8,537 bases of DNA, taken from the NCBI GenBank assembly GCA_014377395.1, contig JACMPS010000008.1, positions 1 to 8,537 of the forward strand, given 5' to 3'. The notes below the pieces were generated by a model, which worked only from the letters and a program-made list of their open reading frames with translations, did no database searches and was not told where the DNA came from. Source of the stretch: Chthonomonadaceae bacterium. Lineage in GTDB: Bacteria; Armatimonadota; Chthonomonadetes; Chthonomonadales; Chthonomonadaceae. Each line of letters starts with the position of its first letter. Within the stretch, counting starts at the first letter, position 1. The translations under genes and the position numbers were made by a program. Shown one piece after another: positions 1-6,054 of the stretch.

Positions 1-78
1 ATTCGTATTTCCGGCTGAGACAGAGGGTTTTCACGGGTTGTAAGAGAGAACACCGCCCTTGCCTTTGCATTGAGTCCA

Positions 79-161
79 CGAAGGTGGATGTCACTGTGAA
101 CCATTGAACAGGAGTTTGTAATTGGGGTGCTTTTGTAGTCGGGGAATTCATTCCCCGGACT
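79..161 (+). repeat. Dispersed repeat, copy A
   Basis: Positions 95-126 match the reverse complement of 5742-5773 at 28 of 32 bases. All four differences (at 97, 103, 108 and 120) are transitions. A short CGAAGG block lies upstream in both copies (79-84 here). Downstream, both copies carry a hairpin with a GGAAT...ATTCC core; here it is an almost perfect inverted repeat at 137-161 with one extra G on the right arm. The shared order of block, conserved core and hairpin argues for a repeat family rather than chance. It contains no open frame. Its function is unknown; REP-like or MITE-like elements are the obvious comparison. Confidence 0.75.
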
Positions 162-221
162 TTGCTCAGGGAACAAGATAAGTTCCGTAGGGAGAAAGAG
201 CGAATTCGCTTTGTTTCTCCC
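137..221. repeat. Three stacked hairpins
   Basis: Three inverted repeats follow one another. The first is AGTCGGGGAAT (137-147) against ATTCCCCGGACT (150-161), with one bulged base. The second is GGAAC (170-174) against GTTCC (182-186). The third is GGGAGAAA (190-197) against TTTCTCCC (214-221), enclosing a perfect 12-bp palindrome AGCGAATTCGCT (199-210). None is followed by a T-run, so simple terminators are unlikely. Tandem palindromes of this kind resemble REP/BIME-type intergenic elements, which is an inference from shape only. Confidence 0.7.
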
Positions 222-360
222 GAAACTCGCCAAGTCAAGAACTAATATTAGCGATCAGCACTTCAACCTGAGCGCATTATACCCCCTGAGCAAACTCAAA
301 CCCTCTTCTGGTAAATGGGTGACAATCCCGACAATAAATTTTGCAAGCGCACAGGGTTCC

Positions 361-402
361 ATTAATAAAAGGAGAGAGGTGAAGACGTTGTCTTCACCTC
401 TC
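361..402 (-). terminator. Rho-independent terminator of ksgA
   Basis: A perfect 13-bp stem is formed by 374-386 and 390-402 around the 3-nt loop GTT. Read on the minus strand, the hairpin starts 28 nt after the ksgA stop codon and is followed by TTTTATTAAT after a short CC/CTCC step. This is the layout of an intrinsic terminator for the minus-strand transcript. Confidence 0.85.
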
Positions 403-430
403 CTAAACACTTACCTTGCAAACCAGAATC

Positions 431-1321
431 TCAAACCGCAGGGTTGTTTTCGTAGACGCGCTCGATCCGGGCAAATTCTTCGAGGGTAAGGGTCTCGCCG
501 CGACGAGTACCGTCTATGCCCGCCTTCAGCAAAAGTTCTTCCGCTTTTTCGCGGTCATCTATCGTGAAGCCCAACTCGAAAGGCGCGGGTGCGCGTAAAA
601 GCGCATTGAGAAGAGTTTTGCGGCGTTGCCCGAACGCAGCACGAACAATGTGAAGCAGACGCTCCTCATTTTCGACGATGACGGCACCGGGGATAATCGG
701 AGTCAGTGCAAGGATCGCGGAACCGACTTCGGGGACGGGCAGGAAAACGCTTCGGGGAACCAGCCCCACAATTTCCGCTTTTGTGTGGTACTGAATAAAA
801 TGAGTCATTGCCCCGCACTCATCCGCTCCGGCTTTGGCGACAGCACGACGCGCAAATTCCTCCTGCACAAGCAGGACGACGCGACTCCAACGGTCTTTGT
901 GCATCAACAAGCGTTCGATGATCGGGGTAGTAATGTAGTAGGGGATATTTGCGACGATGACGCCCTTTGTTTCGCCAAAGGCTTCATCGAACAATTTATC
1001 TCGGCGGAGACGCAGGAAATCTTCGGCAATGACGCGAACATTGTCATAGCCGACAAGATTTTCTTCCAGAAGAGGAATCAATGCCCCATCGATTTCAATT
1101 GTGGTGACACGAGCGGCTCGCTCAGAGAGAGTTTGAGTCAATGCTCCAAGCCCTGCACCGATTTCAAGGACGGGAGTATCGAGGGTAAGATTTCCGGCGT
1201 CGGCGATCCGCTCTAAAGAGTTGCGGTCGCAAAGAAAATTCTGCCCTAGGCGCTTTTGAGGTCGTAGCCCATGCGCCCGGAGCAGATCGCCGGTCTGTTT
1301 CGGTGAACTGAGGTCGTTCAT
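431..1321 (-). CDS. rsmA: 16S rRNA (adenine(1518)-N6/adenine(1519)-N6)-dimethyltransferase RsmA/KsgA
   Basis: Transfers four methyl groups from S-adenosylmethionine to two adjacent adenines near the 3' end of 16S rRNA, a late step of 30S subunit maturation in the cytoplasm. The 296-residue product has the family landmarks: RPQKRLGQNFL near residue 20, SAM-binding motif I LEIGAGLGALT (52-62), acidic TIEID (74-78), the catalytic NIPYY motif (125-129), VQEEFARRAVAKAG (152-165) and FGQRRKTLLNAL (230-241). The usual Asp of the P-x-V-D-S segment reads Gly here (200). I chose the ATG at 1321 because it gives the normal family N-terminus; an in-frame GTG at 1405 adds 28 residues unlike the family. 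The ribosome site before 1321 is weak. The gene lies 196 nt downstream of the G5-3D gene on the same strand. A hairpin with an 8-bp stem (1379-1397) sits in the gap. Confidence 0.95.
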   Translation of the reverse strand: MNDLSSPKQTGDLLRAHGLRPQKRLGQNFLCDRNSLERIADAGNLTLDTPVLEIGAGLGALTQTLSERAARVTTIEIDGALIPLLEENLVGYDNVRVIAEDFLRLRRDKLFDEAFGETKGVIVANIPYYITTPIIERLLMHKDRWSRVVLLVQEEFARRAVAKAGADECGAMTHFIQYHTKAEIVGLVPRSVFLPVPEVGSAILALTPIIPGAVIVENEERLLHIVRAAFGQRRKTLLNALLRAPAPFELGFTIDDREKAEELLLKAGIDGTRRGETLTLEEFARIERVYENNPAV

Positions 1322-1517
1322 TAGTATTTCTACGAGTGTGTTCCACTTCGTTGGCTCGTCGTTTGGGACGGCGGTGCGAAGAAGAGCGTCTCTTCTTTTC
1401 TCCACTCTCTTTGGTTGTGACGGGTTTGGGATTCACCCGCCGACAGAGAGATGCACCACCGAAGGTACGAACATATTAAATGCGATTGTTCGCGGACGAG
1501 TCTGGAAACACGCTCAA

Positions 1518-2249
1518 TTAGTCGAGCAGGTAGACCTTGATCGGCTTAAACGAAGGGAACGTCTTTTCAAGACGCTTTTCGTCAATGCCGAGGTCAATTC
1601 GGTTGCCTTTAATGGCTCCGCCTGTGTCGGCGGCGACGGCATAACCGTACCCCTCGATATAGAGACGTGTGCCGAGCGGGATAAATTTGGGGTCAACTGC
1701 AACTACCCCATATCCGCCCAGCAGACCGGTGAAGGTTCTCCCCGATCCTGATCCACCGCAATGGTAGGGATCATAAACCGTAGGGATCATCATCACCATT
1801 CGCCGCCCGGAGAAGTATCCGCGAAAGTTTCCACCCCGTGAGGGCAGGGTTCCGCGAGACACACCTTCTTCCCGAATCTCCGGTACGGGTTTTTTGATGA
1901 CGCGGGTTTTGGCGATTTCTCGCCTGAGTTCCGTGCCATCGGGTCGAGTATAAACTCGATACGTGACCTCTTTCTCGCCATTCACGCCATTGTGAAGGGT
2001 TCGACTGGTGCCGCTACGTAAGTTGGACGTAGGTTTCCTCGTGGTGGAGTAAGGAATCGGCTCTCGTCGTGTGAGCGTTTTCACGGGAGAAGTAGAATTC
2101 TCTACTTTCTTCGGTGATTCCGCTTCGCGACCGGCACTGCCCGGAGTTTCCGGCATGGCTTTGAGAAGGGAGTGAAGGCTCAACAAAGAGAGAGCCAGCA
2201 AAACCGTCTGACCAGACCGGGTTCGGACAGCGGTGGATAATAAGGACAT
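1518..2249 (-). CDS. Secreted G5 and 3D domain protein (YabE/RpfB-like, probable peptidoglycan lytic enzyme)
   Basis: Probably a cell-wall hydrolase outside the membrane. The 243-residue product starts with a signal peptide or anchor (hydrophobic residues 15-30, possible cleavage near LKA-MP) and a low-complexity linker. A G5-like domain follows at about 80-130 (GVNGEKEVTYRVYTRPDGTE, then VIKKPVPEIREEG). The C-terminal 3D domain spans about 150-243, with the three aspartates for which it is named: VAVDP (D186), ADTGGAIKG (D208) and NRIDLG (D219). The 22 and 11 residue spacings are as in YuiC-type 3D domains, which share the MltA lytic transglycosylase fold. The DUF348 repeats of Bacillus YabE are absent. 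The start at 2249 is set by a strong Shine-Dalgarno (2254-2261) and by the promoter at 2414-2442, which excludes longer versions. YabE-type genes sit near ksgA in Firmicutes, but rnmV is missing here. Confidence 0.85.
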   Translation of the reverse strand: MSLLSTAVRTRSGQTVLLALSLLSLHSLLKAMPETPGSAGREAESPKKVENSTSPVKTLTRREPIPYSTTRKPTSNLRSGTSRTLHNGVNGEKEVTYRVYTRPDGTELRREIAKTRVIKKPVPEIREEGVSRGTLPSRGGNFRGYFSGRRMVMMIPTVYDPYHCGGSGSGRTFTGLLGGYGVVAVDPKFIPLGTRLYIEGYGYAVAADTGGAIKGNRIDLGIDEKRLEKTFPSFKPIKVYLLD

Positions 2250-2261
2250 TAGTCCTCCTTT
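2243..2261 (-). promoter_or_regulatory. Shine-Dalgarno and start-codon hairpin of the G5-3D gene
   Basis: On the minus strand AAAGGAGG (2254-2261) lies 4 nt before the ATG, a near-perfect ribosome-binding site. The same mRNA can fold AGGAC (2252-2256) onto GUCCU (2243-2247) with UAAU as loop. That would place the AUG in a 5-bp hairpin and hide part of the ribosome site. A regulatory role is inference. Confidence 0.55.
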
Positions 2262-2271
2262 CCTGTTCCGA

Positions 2272-2297
2272 TTCAGACGCCTCATTTGGAGTCTGAA
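2272..2297 (-). promoter_or_regulatory. Hairpin in the 5' leader of the G5-3D gene
   Basis: TTCAGAC and GTCTGAA (2272-2278 and 2291-2297) form a perfect 7-bp stem. Two further G-C pairs are possible inside after a single mismatch. The stem lies in the untranslated leader, 10 nt before the Shine-Dalgarno sequence. I could not match the leader to a known riboswitch, including the c-di-AMP (ydaO) class that often precedes wall-hydrolase genes. Confidence 0.45.
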
Positions 2298-2413
2298 GCC
2301 GCCTCCGTTCACCATTCTATGCAAACAGACCCGACGATTCAGGGATTTGGAAAAGGGATTTTTGCGCTCTGAAAGTCGCACCCCCTTTTTTGTTACGTCC
2401 TTGAACCTTGCGA

Positions 2414-2442
2414 AGTATACACACGGATCGCGCAAAAGTCAA
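2414..2442 (-). promoter_or_regulatory. Sigma-70 type promoter of the G5-3D gene
   Basis: On the minus strand TTGACT (2437-2442) and TATACT (2414-2419) are separated by exactly 17 nt, and each differs from consensus at one position. Transcription would begin near 2407, giving a leader of about 158 nt. The promoter lies inside a longer open frame reaching 2435, so that longer reading cannot be the translated gene. Confidence 0.8.
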
Positions 2443-2481
2443 ATGAGGAACAGTAGACATATTTCTCTTCTCTTGACGTTC

Positions 2482-2508
2482 GCTGTCAGTTAAAGGGGTT
2501 GGCTGTCA
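2482..2508. repeat. Direct repeat GCTGTCA with 20-bp period
   Basis: GCTGTCA occurs at 2482-2488 and again at 2502-2508, so equivalent bases are 20 bp (about two helical turns) apart. The first copy is also half of a TGAC/GTCA inverted pair with 2474-2477. The pair lies between the two divergent promoters and could bind a regulator, but no known operator is recognised. Confidence 0.3.
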
Positions 2509-2520
2509 ACTCTAGATACC

Positions 2521-2549
2521 TTTTTTGTAACGAAAAAAAGTACAAAAAA
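2521..2549. repeat. AT-rich 9-bp inverted repeat upstream of the Rad52-like gene
   Basis: TTTTTTGTA (2521-2529) and TACAAAAAA (2541-2549) are perfect inverted copies separated by 11 nt that include an A-run. The element ends 12 bp before the proposed -35 box of the Rad52-like gene. It could be an operator, an UP-type A/T element, or just bent DNA. Low complexity weakens the case for specific binding. Confidence 0.4.
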
Positions 2550-2561
2550 ATGTTTCCGCAT

Positions 2562-2591
2562 TAGACAAATTTCTACTAGTATGCGTATAGA
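2562..2591 (+). promoter_or_regulatory. Probable promoter of the Rad52-like gene
   Basis: TAGACA (2562-2567, five of six consensus bases) and TATAGA (2586-2591, four of six) are 18 nt apart. They would start transcription near 2598, just ahead of the AGGAG ribosome site at 2601-2605. A weaker alternative pair is TTTCCG (2553-2558) with TAGTAT (2577-2582). Confidence 0.45.
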
Positions 2592-2614
2592 TAGATGAAT
2601 AGGAGAAGATTTTT

Positions 2615-3328
2615 ATGAAGAAAGAGTTTATCGTAGAGCGACAGGGCAAGATGTTCGTTTTGTATGCGGGCTTGCTGAATCTGGCGCATGAGCATGGCTT
2701 AAAAGCGATCAAAACGGAACTGATTCAGATACCACATGAGGACAATAACCGGATTGCGATCTGTCTTGCTACCGTGGTCATGGAGAAGGACGGAGTCGAG
2801 TCCACCTTCACTGGAATTGGGGATGCGGCGGCAAACAATGTTGCGCCTGCAATGGCAACTGCCTTGATCCGAATGGCGGAAACTCGCGCAAAGGCACGGG
2901 CGTTGCGTGATGCAGTTAATGTCGGCGTGACGGCATTCGAGGAGTTGGGTGATCCCGACGCCACGGATCATGCGCCGGAACGCGGCTACAGAACGGGTGC
3001 TCCTACCCGTCCCCGTGCCTCAGACCGCCCGACACCAACCCTGGCTTCCCCGGCACCGCGTCCGTTTTCGATAGAAGCCCCTGCCCTCGTAGGTGCGACT
3101 GCCGGAGCCACTACGGGCGCGACAAACGGCAATGGCAAAAGCAGTGGCAACGGAAGCGAGGGCGGCGTGACGGAGCAACAAATCACCGCCATTCGCAACA
3201 TCAGCCAGAGCAAAAAGATTGACCCGGAAGTGATGGCGAAGGAAAAATACGGCGTGGATTCGTTGCCGGAACTGACTCAGGCTCAGGCGGGCGAATTCAT
3301 CAAATCCATGAACGAAAAAGCCCGCTAA
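2615..3328 (+). CDS. Rad52/DdrA-like DNA-repair protein (putative)
   Basis: A 237-residue soluble protein in three parts. Residues 1-113 are a compact conserved-looking domain (FVLYAGLLNLAHEHGL, FTGIGDAAANNV, then RMAETRAKARALRDAVNVGV at 86-105). The Arg/Lys/Ala-rich last segment recalls the end of the DNA-binding core of Rad52-, Sak- and DdrA-type single-strand annealing proteins. Residues 114-183 are a low-complexity Pro-, Ala-, Thr- then Gly/Asn/Ser-rich linker. Residues 184-237 (TEQQITAIRNISQ, YGVDSLPELTQAQAGEFI) resemble the small helical module at the C-terminus of many phage-type recombination proteins. If the assignment holds, it would bind single-stranded DNA and help anneal or protect ends. 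The start is supported by AGGAG 9 nt upstream. The family call comes from motif memory only; no function has been shown. Confidence 0.55.
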   Translation: MKKEFIVERQGKMFVLYAGLLNLAHEHGLKAIKTELIQIPHEDNNRIAICLATVVMEKDGVESTFTGIGDAAANNVAPAMATALIRMAETRAKARALRDAVNVGVTAFEELGDPDATDHAPERGYRTGAPTRPRASDRPTPTLASPAPRPFSIEAPALVGATAGATTGATNGNGKSSGNGSEGGVTEQQITAIRNISQSKKIDPEVMAKEKYGVDSLPELTQAQAGEFIKSMNEKAR

Positions 3329-3347
3329 AGGGAAAAGAGAAACTAGA

Positions 3348-3385
3348 GGGGAGGGAGGGTCACGCTGATCCGCCCTTCCCCTTTT
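3348..3385 (+). terminator. Imperfect hairpin with short T-run after the Rad52-like gene
   Basis: GGGGAGGG (3348-3355) pairs with CCCTTCCCC (3373-3381) with one bulged T, around a 17-nt loop, and is followed by TTTTCTC. It starts 19 nt after the stop codon and ends just before the ribosome site of the fucosidase gene. It may terminate or attenuate read-through into the next gene. The weak T-run makes it leaky at best. Confidence 0.45.
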
Positions 3386-3400
3386 CTCAGGATAAAACTT

Positions 3401-5692
3401 ATGACCAATTCTGCAACTACCTTATTTTATGAAACTCCGGCAACGCAATGGACGGAAGCCCTTCCTCTCGGAAACGGGCGGCTTGGTGCCATGCTATTTG
3501 GTGGCGTCGAGAAGGAGCAGATCGCCCTGAACGAAAGCACGATCTGGTCGGGAAGCCCGCACAATTACGATAACCCGGCAGGTCTCGAAGTTCTACCGGA
3601 AATCCGTCGCCTGATTTTCGCGGGAGAGTTCGAGGAGGCGCACCGACTGACCGACGCACACTTTATGGGGCTTCCTGTAAGGCAGATGCCTTACTCGACA
3701 CCGGGCGATTTGCTACTTCAGTTTGACGAAAAGAAGGGCGAGATCACGGAGTATCGCAGAACGCTGAACCTGCAAGACGCCACACACAGGGTCGAGTACA
3801 CACAAAATAAAGTTCGTTTTTTGCGCGAGTCGTTTGTCAGTCACCCGGATGGGCTTCTGGTAATGCACCTCACCTCCGATACTCCCGCACAAATCGCGTT
3901 TCGAGCCTCATTCAGCACACCGCTAGAAATGAAAACAGAAGCCTTTGCACCTGACACTTTAGTCCTGCACGGCATGACAGGTAAGGCGGAAGGGATTGCA
4001 GGAGGCGTTCAATTCACCACCCTGCTGAAAGCGATTCCTCATGGCGGATCTGTCAACATTGAAGAGGGCGTTCTCGTTGTCGAAAACGCGGATTCAGTGA
4101 CTTTGCTTCTTTCAATCGGAACGAATTTTCGGCGTTATGACGATCTCACAGGGGATGCAGTGGCAACGGCAACCGGGTTTCTGAAAGCCGCCGAGGGCAA
4201 GAGTTACGATCTTCTCAAAGAAACTCACGTCAGCGACTACGGCAAACTTTTCGGGCGCGTCACGCTCGAACTCGGTACAGGGGAATCGTCCTCTGCTCAA
4301 GTTTCGACAGGGAGACGGCTCAGGACATTCCCGGAAGATAATGACCCCGCCCTTGCCACACTCTACTTTAATTATGGACGCTACCTGCTGATTTCGTGTT
4401 CACGTCCCGGAGGGCAACCCGCCAACTTGCAGGGCATCTGGAACCACAGTTTGACGCCGCCCTGGGGTGCTAAATACACGATCAACATCAACACGGAGAT
4501 GAACTATTGGCTTGCGGAACCCGCGAATCTGTCTGAGTGCCATGAGCCGCTTTTCGATCTTATCTCACAGATTGCAGAGACCGGACGACACACCGCAAAG
4601 ACCATGTACGGTGCAAAACGCGGTTGGGTTTGTCATCACAACACCGATTTGTGGCGAGGTACCGCCCCTGTAGACGGTTCGCCCTGGGGTATGTGGCAAT
4701 GTGGTGGGGCGTGGCTGTCGTTGCATCTGTGGGAGCGATACCGCTTTACACAAGACAGGGCGATTCTAGCAAAGCACTACCCACTTCTGAAAGGTGCGGC
4801 GGAATTTTTTCTCGAAACGTTGGTCTCGGAACCCTCACATGGTTGGCTTGTGATCTGCCCCACCCTCTCCCCCGAAAACGAACATCATCCGGGAGTGAGC
4901 CTTTGTGCAGGCGCAACAATGGACAATCAGATTTTGCGGGAACTGTTTACGGCGTGTCTTAGAGCGGCAAAAATTCTCGACATTGATCCTGAGTTTACGG
5001 CGGAAGTCGAATCGGTGAAGTCGAAACTCGCGCCGATGCAAATCGGCAAAGCGGGGCAACTGCAAGAGTGGATCGAAGATTGGGACATGGACGTACCGGA
5101 AAGACATCATCGGCACGTTTCGCACCTCTTCGGCTTGCACCCCGGAGATCAAATTTCACAGAATGGAACGCCTGAATTATTTGAGGCAGCAAAACGCACT
5201 CTGGAACTTCGCGGTGATGCGGGAACGGGTTGGAGCCTTGCCTGGAAAATCAATTTCTGGGCGCGTCTTCTGGACGGCGATCATGCTTACGAACTGGTGA
5301 AGCGAACCTTGACGTTCGTGGACACCTCCAACACAAACTACAAAGGGGGAGGCGGGGTTTACCTGAACCTTTTCGATGCACACCCGCCCTTTCAGATTGA
5401 CGGAAATTTCGGGTTTGTCGCCGGGGTCTGCGAAATGCTAATGCAAAGCCATTTGGACGAAATTCATCTTCTCCCTGCCCTGCCTTCGCTCTGGAAAAAT
5501 GGCTCGGTCTCAGGACTGAGGGCAAGGGGCGGCTTTGAGGTTTCGATGCGCTGGCACGAGGGGAAACTGACGGAAGCCAGCCTCTTCTCAAAAGTCGGCG
5601 GTTCTGTCATTGTACGCTGGGGAAACACAACACAAACGTTCAGGACAATACCGGGTGAGACGGTCATAGTGAGGTTAGAAAGTCTGAGTTAG
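3401..5692 (+). CDS. Alpha-L-fucosidase, glycoside hydrolase family 95
   Basis: Hydrolyses terminal alpha-linked L-fucose (typically alpha-1,2) by an inverting mechanism; some family members act on alpha-L-galactosides. The 763-residue product has the GH95 layout: an N-terminal beta-sandwich (about 5-250, with LPLGNGRLGAMLFGG and LNESTIWSGSP), an (alpha/alpha)6 barrel (about 300-690) and a C-terminal beta domain. The catalytic set is present by analogy to Bifidobacterium AfcA: N362 and N364 in ININTEMNYW, general acid E492 in TLSPENEH, and D667 in FQIDGNFGF. No signal peptide is visible, so it probably acts in the cytoplasm on imported oligosaccharides. The start at 3401 has AGGA 8 nt upstream. 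No sugar transporter, regulator or other glycosidase adjoins it, and the 72-nt gap from the Rad52-like gene has no promoter of its own that I can see. Confidence 0.93.
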   Translation: MTNSATTLFYETPATQWTEALPLGNGRLGAMLFGGVEKEQIALNESTIWSGSPHNYDNPAGLEVLPEIRRLIFAGEFEEAHRLTDAHFMGLPVRQMPYSTPGDLLLQFDEKKGEITEYRRTLNLQDATHRVEYTQNKVRFLRESFVSHPDGLLVMHLTSDTPAQIAFRASFSTPLEMKTEAFAPDTLVLHGMTGKAEGIAGGVQFTTLLKAIPHGGSVNIEEGVLVVENADSVTLLLSIGTNFRRYDDLTGDAVATATGFLKAAEGKSYDLLKETHVSDYGKLFGRVTLELGTGESSSAQVSTGRRLRTFPEDNDPALATLYFNYGRYLLISCSRPGGQPANLQGIWNHSLTPPWGAKYTININTEMNYWLAEPANLSECHEPLFDLISQIAETGRHTAKTMYGAKRGWVCHHNTDLWRGTAPVDGSPWGMWQCGGAWLSLHLWERYRFTQDRAILAKHYPLLKGAAEFFLETLVSEPSHGWLVICPTLSPENEHHPGVSLCAGATMDNQILRELFTACLRAAKILDIDPEFTAEVESVKSKLAPMQIGKAGQLQEWIEDWDMDVPERHHRHVSHLFGLHPGDQISQNGTPELFEAAKRTLELRGDAGTGWSLAWKINFWARLLDGDHAYELVKRTLTFVDTSNTNYKGGGGVYLNLFDAHPPFQIDGNFGFVAGVCEMLMQSHLDEIHLLPALPSLWKNGSVSGLRARGGFEVSMRWHEGKLTEASLFSKVGGSVIVRWGNTTQTFRTIPGETVIVRLESLS

Positions 5693-5701
5693 TGCGTTTG
5701 C

Positions 5702-5785
5702 CGCAGGAATAAATTCCGCGCTGTGAGGCGTACCGCCCGCGCCCAATCACAAACTCCTGCTCAACGGTTCGCAGAACTTCCTTCG
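5702..5785 (-). repeat. Dispersed repeat, copy B (inverted relative to copy A)
   Basis: Read on the minus strand, 5773-5742 matches 95-126 at 28 of 32 positions. The CGAAGG block is at 5785-5780, 6 nt before the core (10 nt in copy A). A hairpin follows at 5720-5702: GGAAT and ATTCC stems with two unpaired A, extended by CGC/GCG after one bulged base. The gap between core and hairpin is 21 nt here against 10 nt in copy A, so core and hairpin vary in spacing while the order is kept. Confidence 0.75.
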
Positions 5786-5869
5786 AACATAACACCCTCA
5801 ACTTTCGCTCTAAATGGAGGCTTCCGTAACACAGTCTTGGAGACGGTAACTACTTCTAACCCCTCCTAA

Positions 5870-5893
5870 CCTCCCCCTTGCATAAGGGGGAGG
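5870..5893. repeat. Perfect 10-bp hairpin with GCAT loop
   Basis: CCTCCCCCTT (5870-5879) and AAGGGGGAGG (5884-5893) pair perfectly around GCAT. There is no T-run on either side. It lies between convergent genes, where it could slow polymerase from either direction, and has the look of a widespread intergenic palindrome. Confidence 0.75.
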
Positions 5894-5926
5894 AACAAGA
5901 CTGATGCCTTAAATGAGTTGAGCATA

Positions 5927-5963
5927 AGGGAAAGAAACCGAATACAAGCCCTTCCCTTTCCCT
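5927..5963. repeat. Inverted repeat, 8-bp stem, 21-nt loop
   Basis: AGGGAAAG (5927-5934) and CTTTCCCT (5956-5963) are inverted copies separated by 21 nt. The purine/pyrimidine bias of the arms and the loop length match those of the palindrome at 6008-6054, suggesting the same kind of element. Confidence 0.5.
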
Positions 5964-6007
5964 GAGCGTAAAGAGGAGGCGTCGGATTAAACGGCTTTTT
6001 GCATCTA

Positions 6008-6054
6008 CTGCCCTCTCCCTAACGAGGCCCTGGCGAGTAGCAGGGAGAGGGCAG
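6008..6054. repeat. GC-rich palindrome, 13-bp stem, 21-nt loop
   Basis: CTGCCCTCTCCCT (6008-6020) and AGGGAGAGGGCAG (6042-6054) pair perfectly around 21 nt. The arms are of the CCCTCTCCC/GGGAGAGGG type seen as dispersed palindromes in many bacterial genomes. It starts about 42 nt beyond the aminopeptidase stop codon and could act as its transcript end, though it has no T-run. Confidence 0.7.

Larger units (their letters stand above)
1..430. other. Non-coding region downstream of ksgA
   Basis: I see no convincing gene in this 430-bp stretch. The only long open frame, on the plus strand from about 211, has no family resemblance and runs through a terminator hairpin. The left part, 1-78, shows nothing I can name. 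From 79 on it holds a dispersed repeat (copy A), three consecutive hairpins (137-221) and the ksgA terminator (361-402). Positions 222-360 show no clear structure. Confidence 0.7.

Noticed and set aside
137..221. Possible CRISPR or integron attachment array
   Set aside because: The palindromes differ in sequence and spacing, with no regular repeat-spacer pattern and no integrase or cas gene in view.
211..489. Plus-strand open frame of 92 codons at the window start
   Set aside because: It crosses the ksgA terminator and the end of ksgA in antisense and resembles nothing known.
626..1216. Plus-strand open frame of 196 codons inside ksgA
   Set aside because: It is antisense to a clearly conserved gene and its translation shows no family motif.
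1322..1405. Longer N-terminus of KsgA from a GTG at 1405
   Set aside because: The extra 28 residues do not resemble the family, which normally begins close to the ATG at 1321.
2250..2410. c-di-AMP (ydaO) riboswitch before the wall-hydrolase gene
   Set aside because: I looked for the conserved core elements of that class and did not find them; only unspecific hairpins remain.
2250..2435. Longer N-terminus of the G5-3D protein from 2435
   Set aside because: That start lies between the -35 and -10 boxes of the promoter, upstream of the transcript, and the internal ATG has an excellent ribosome site and a signal peptide.
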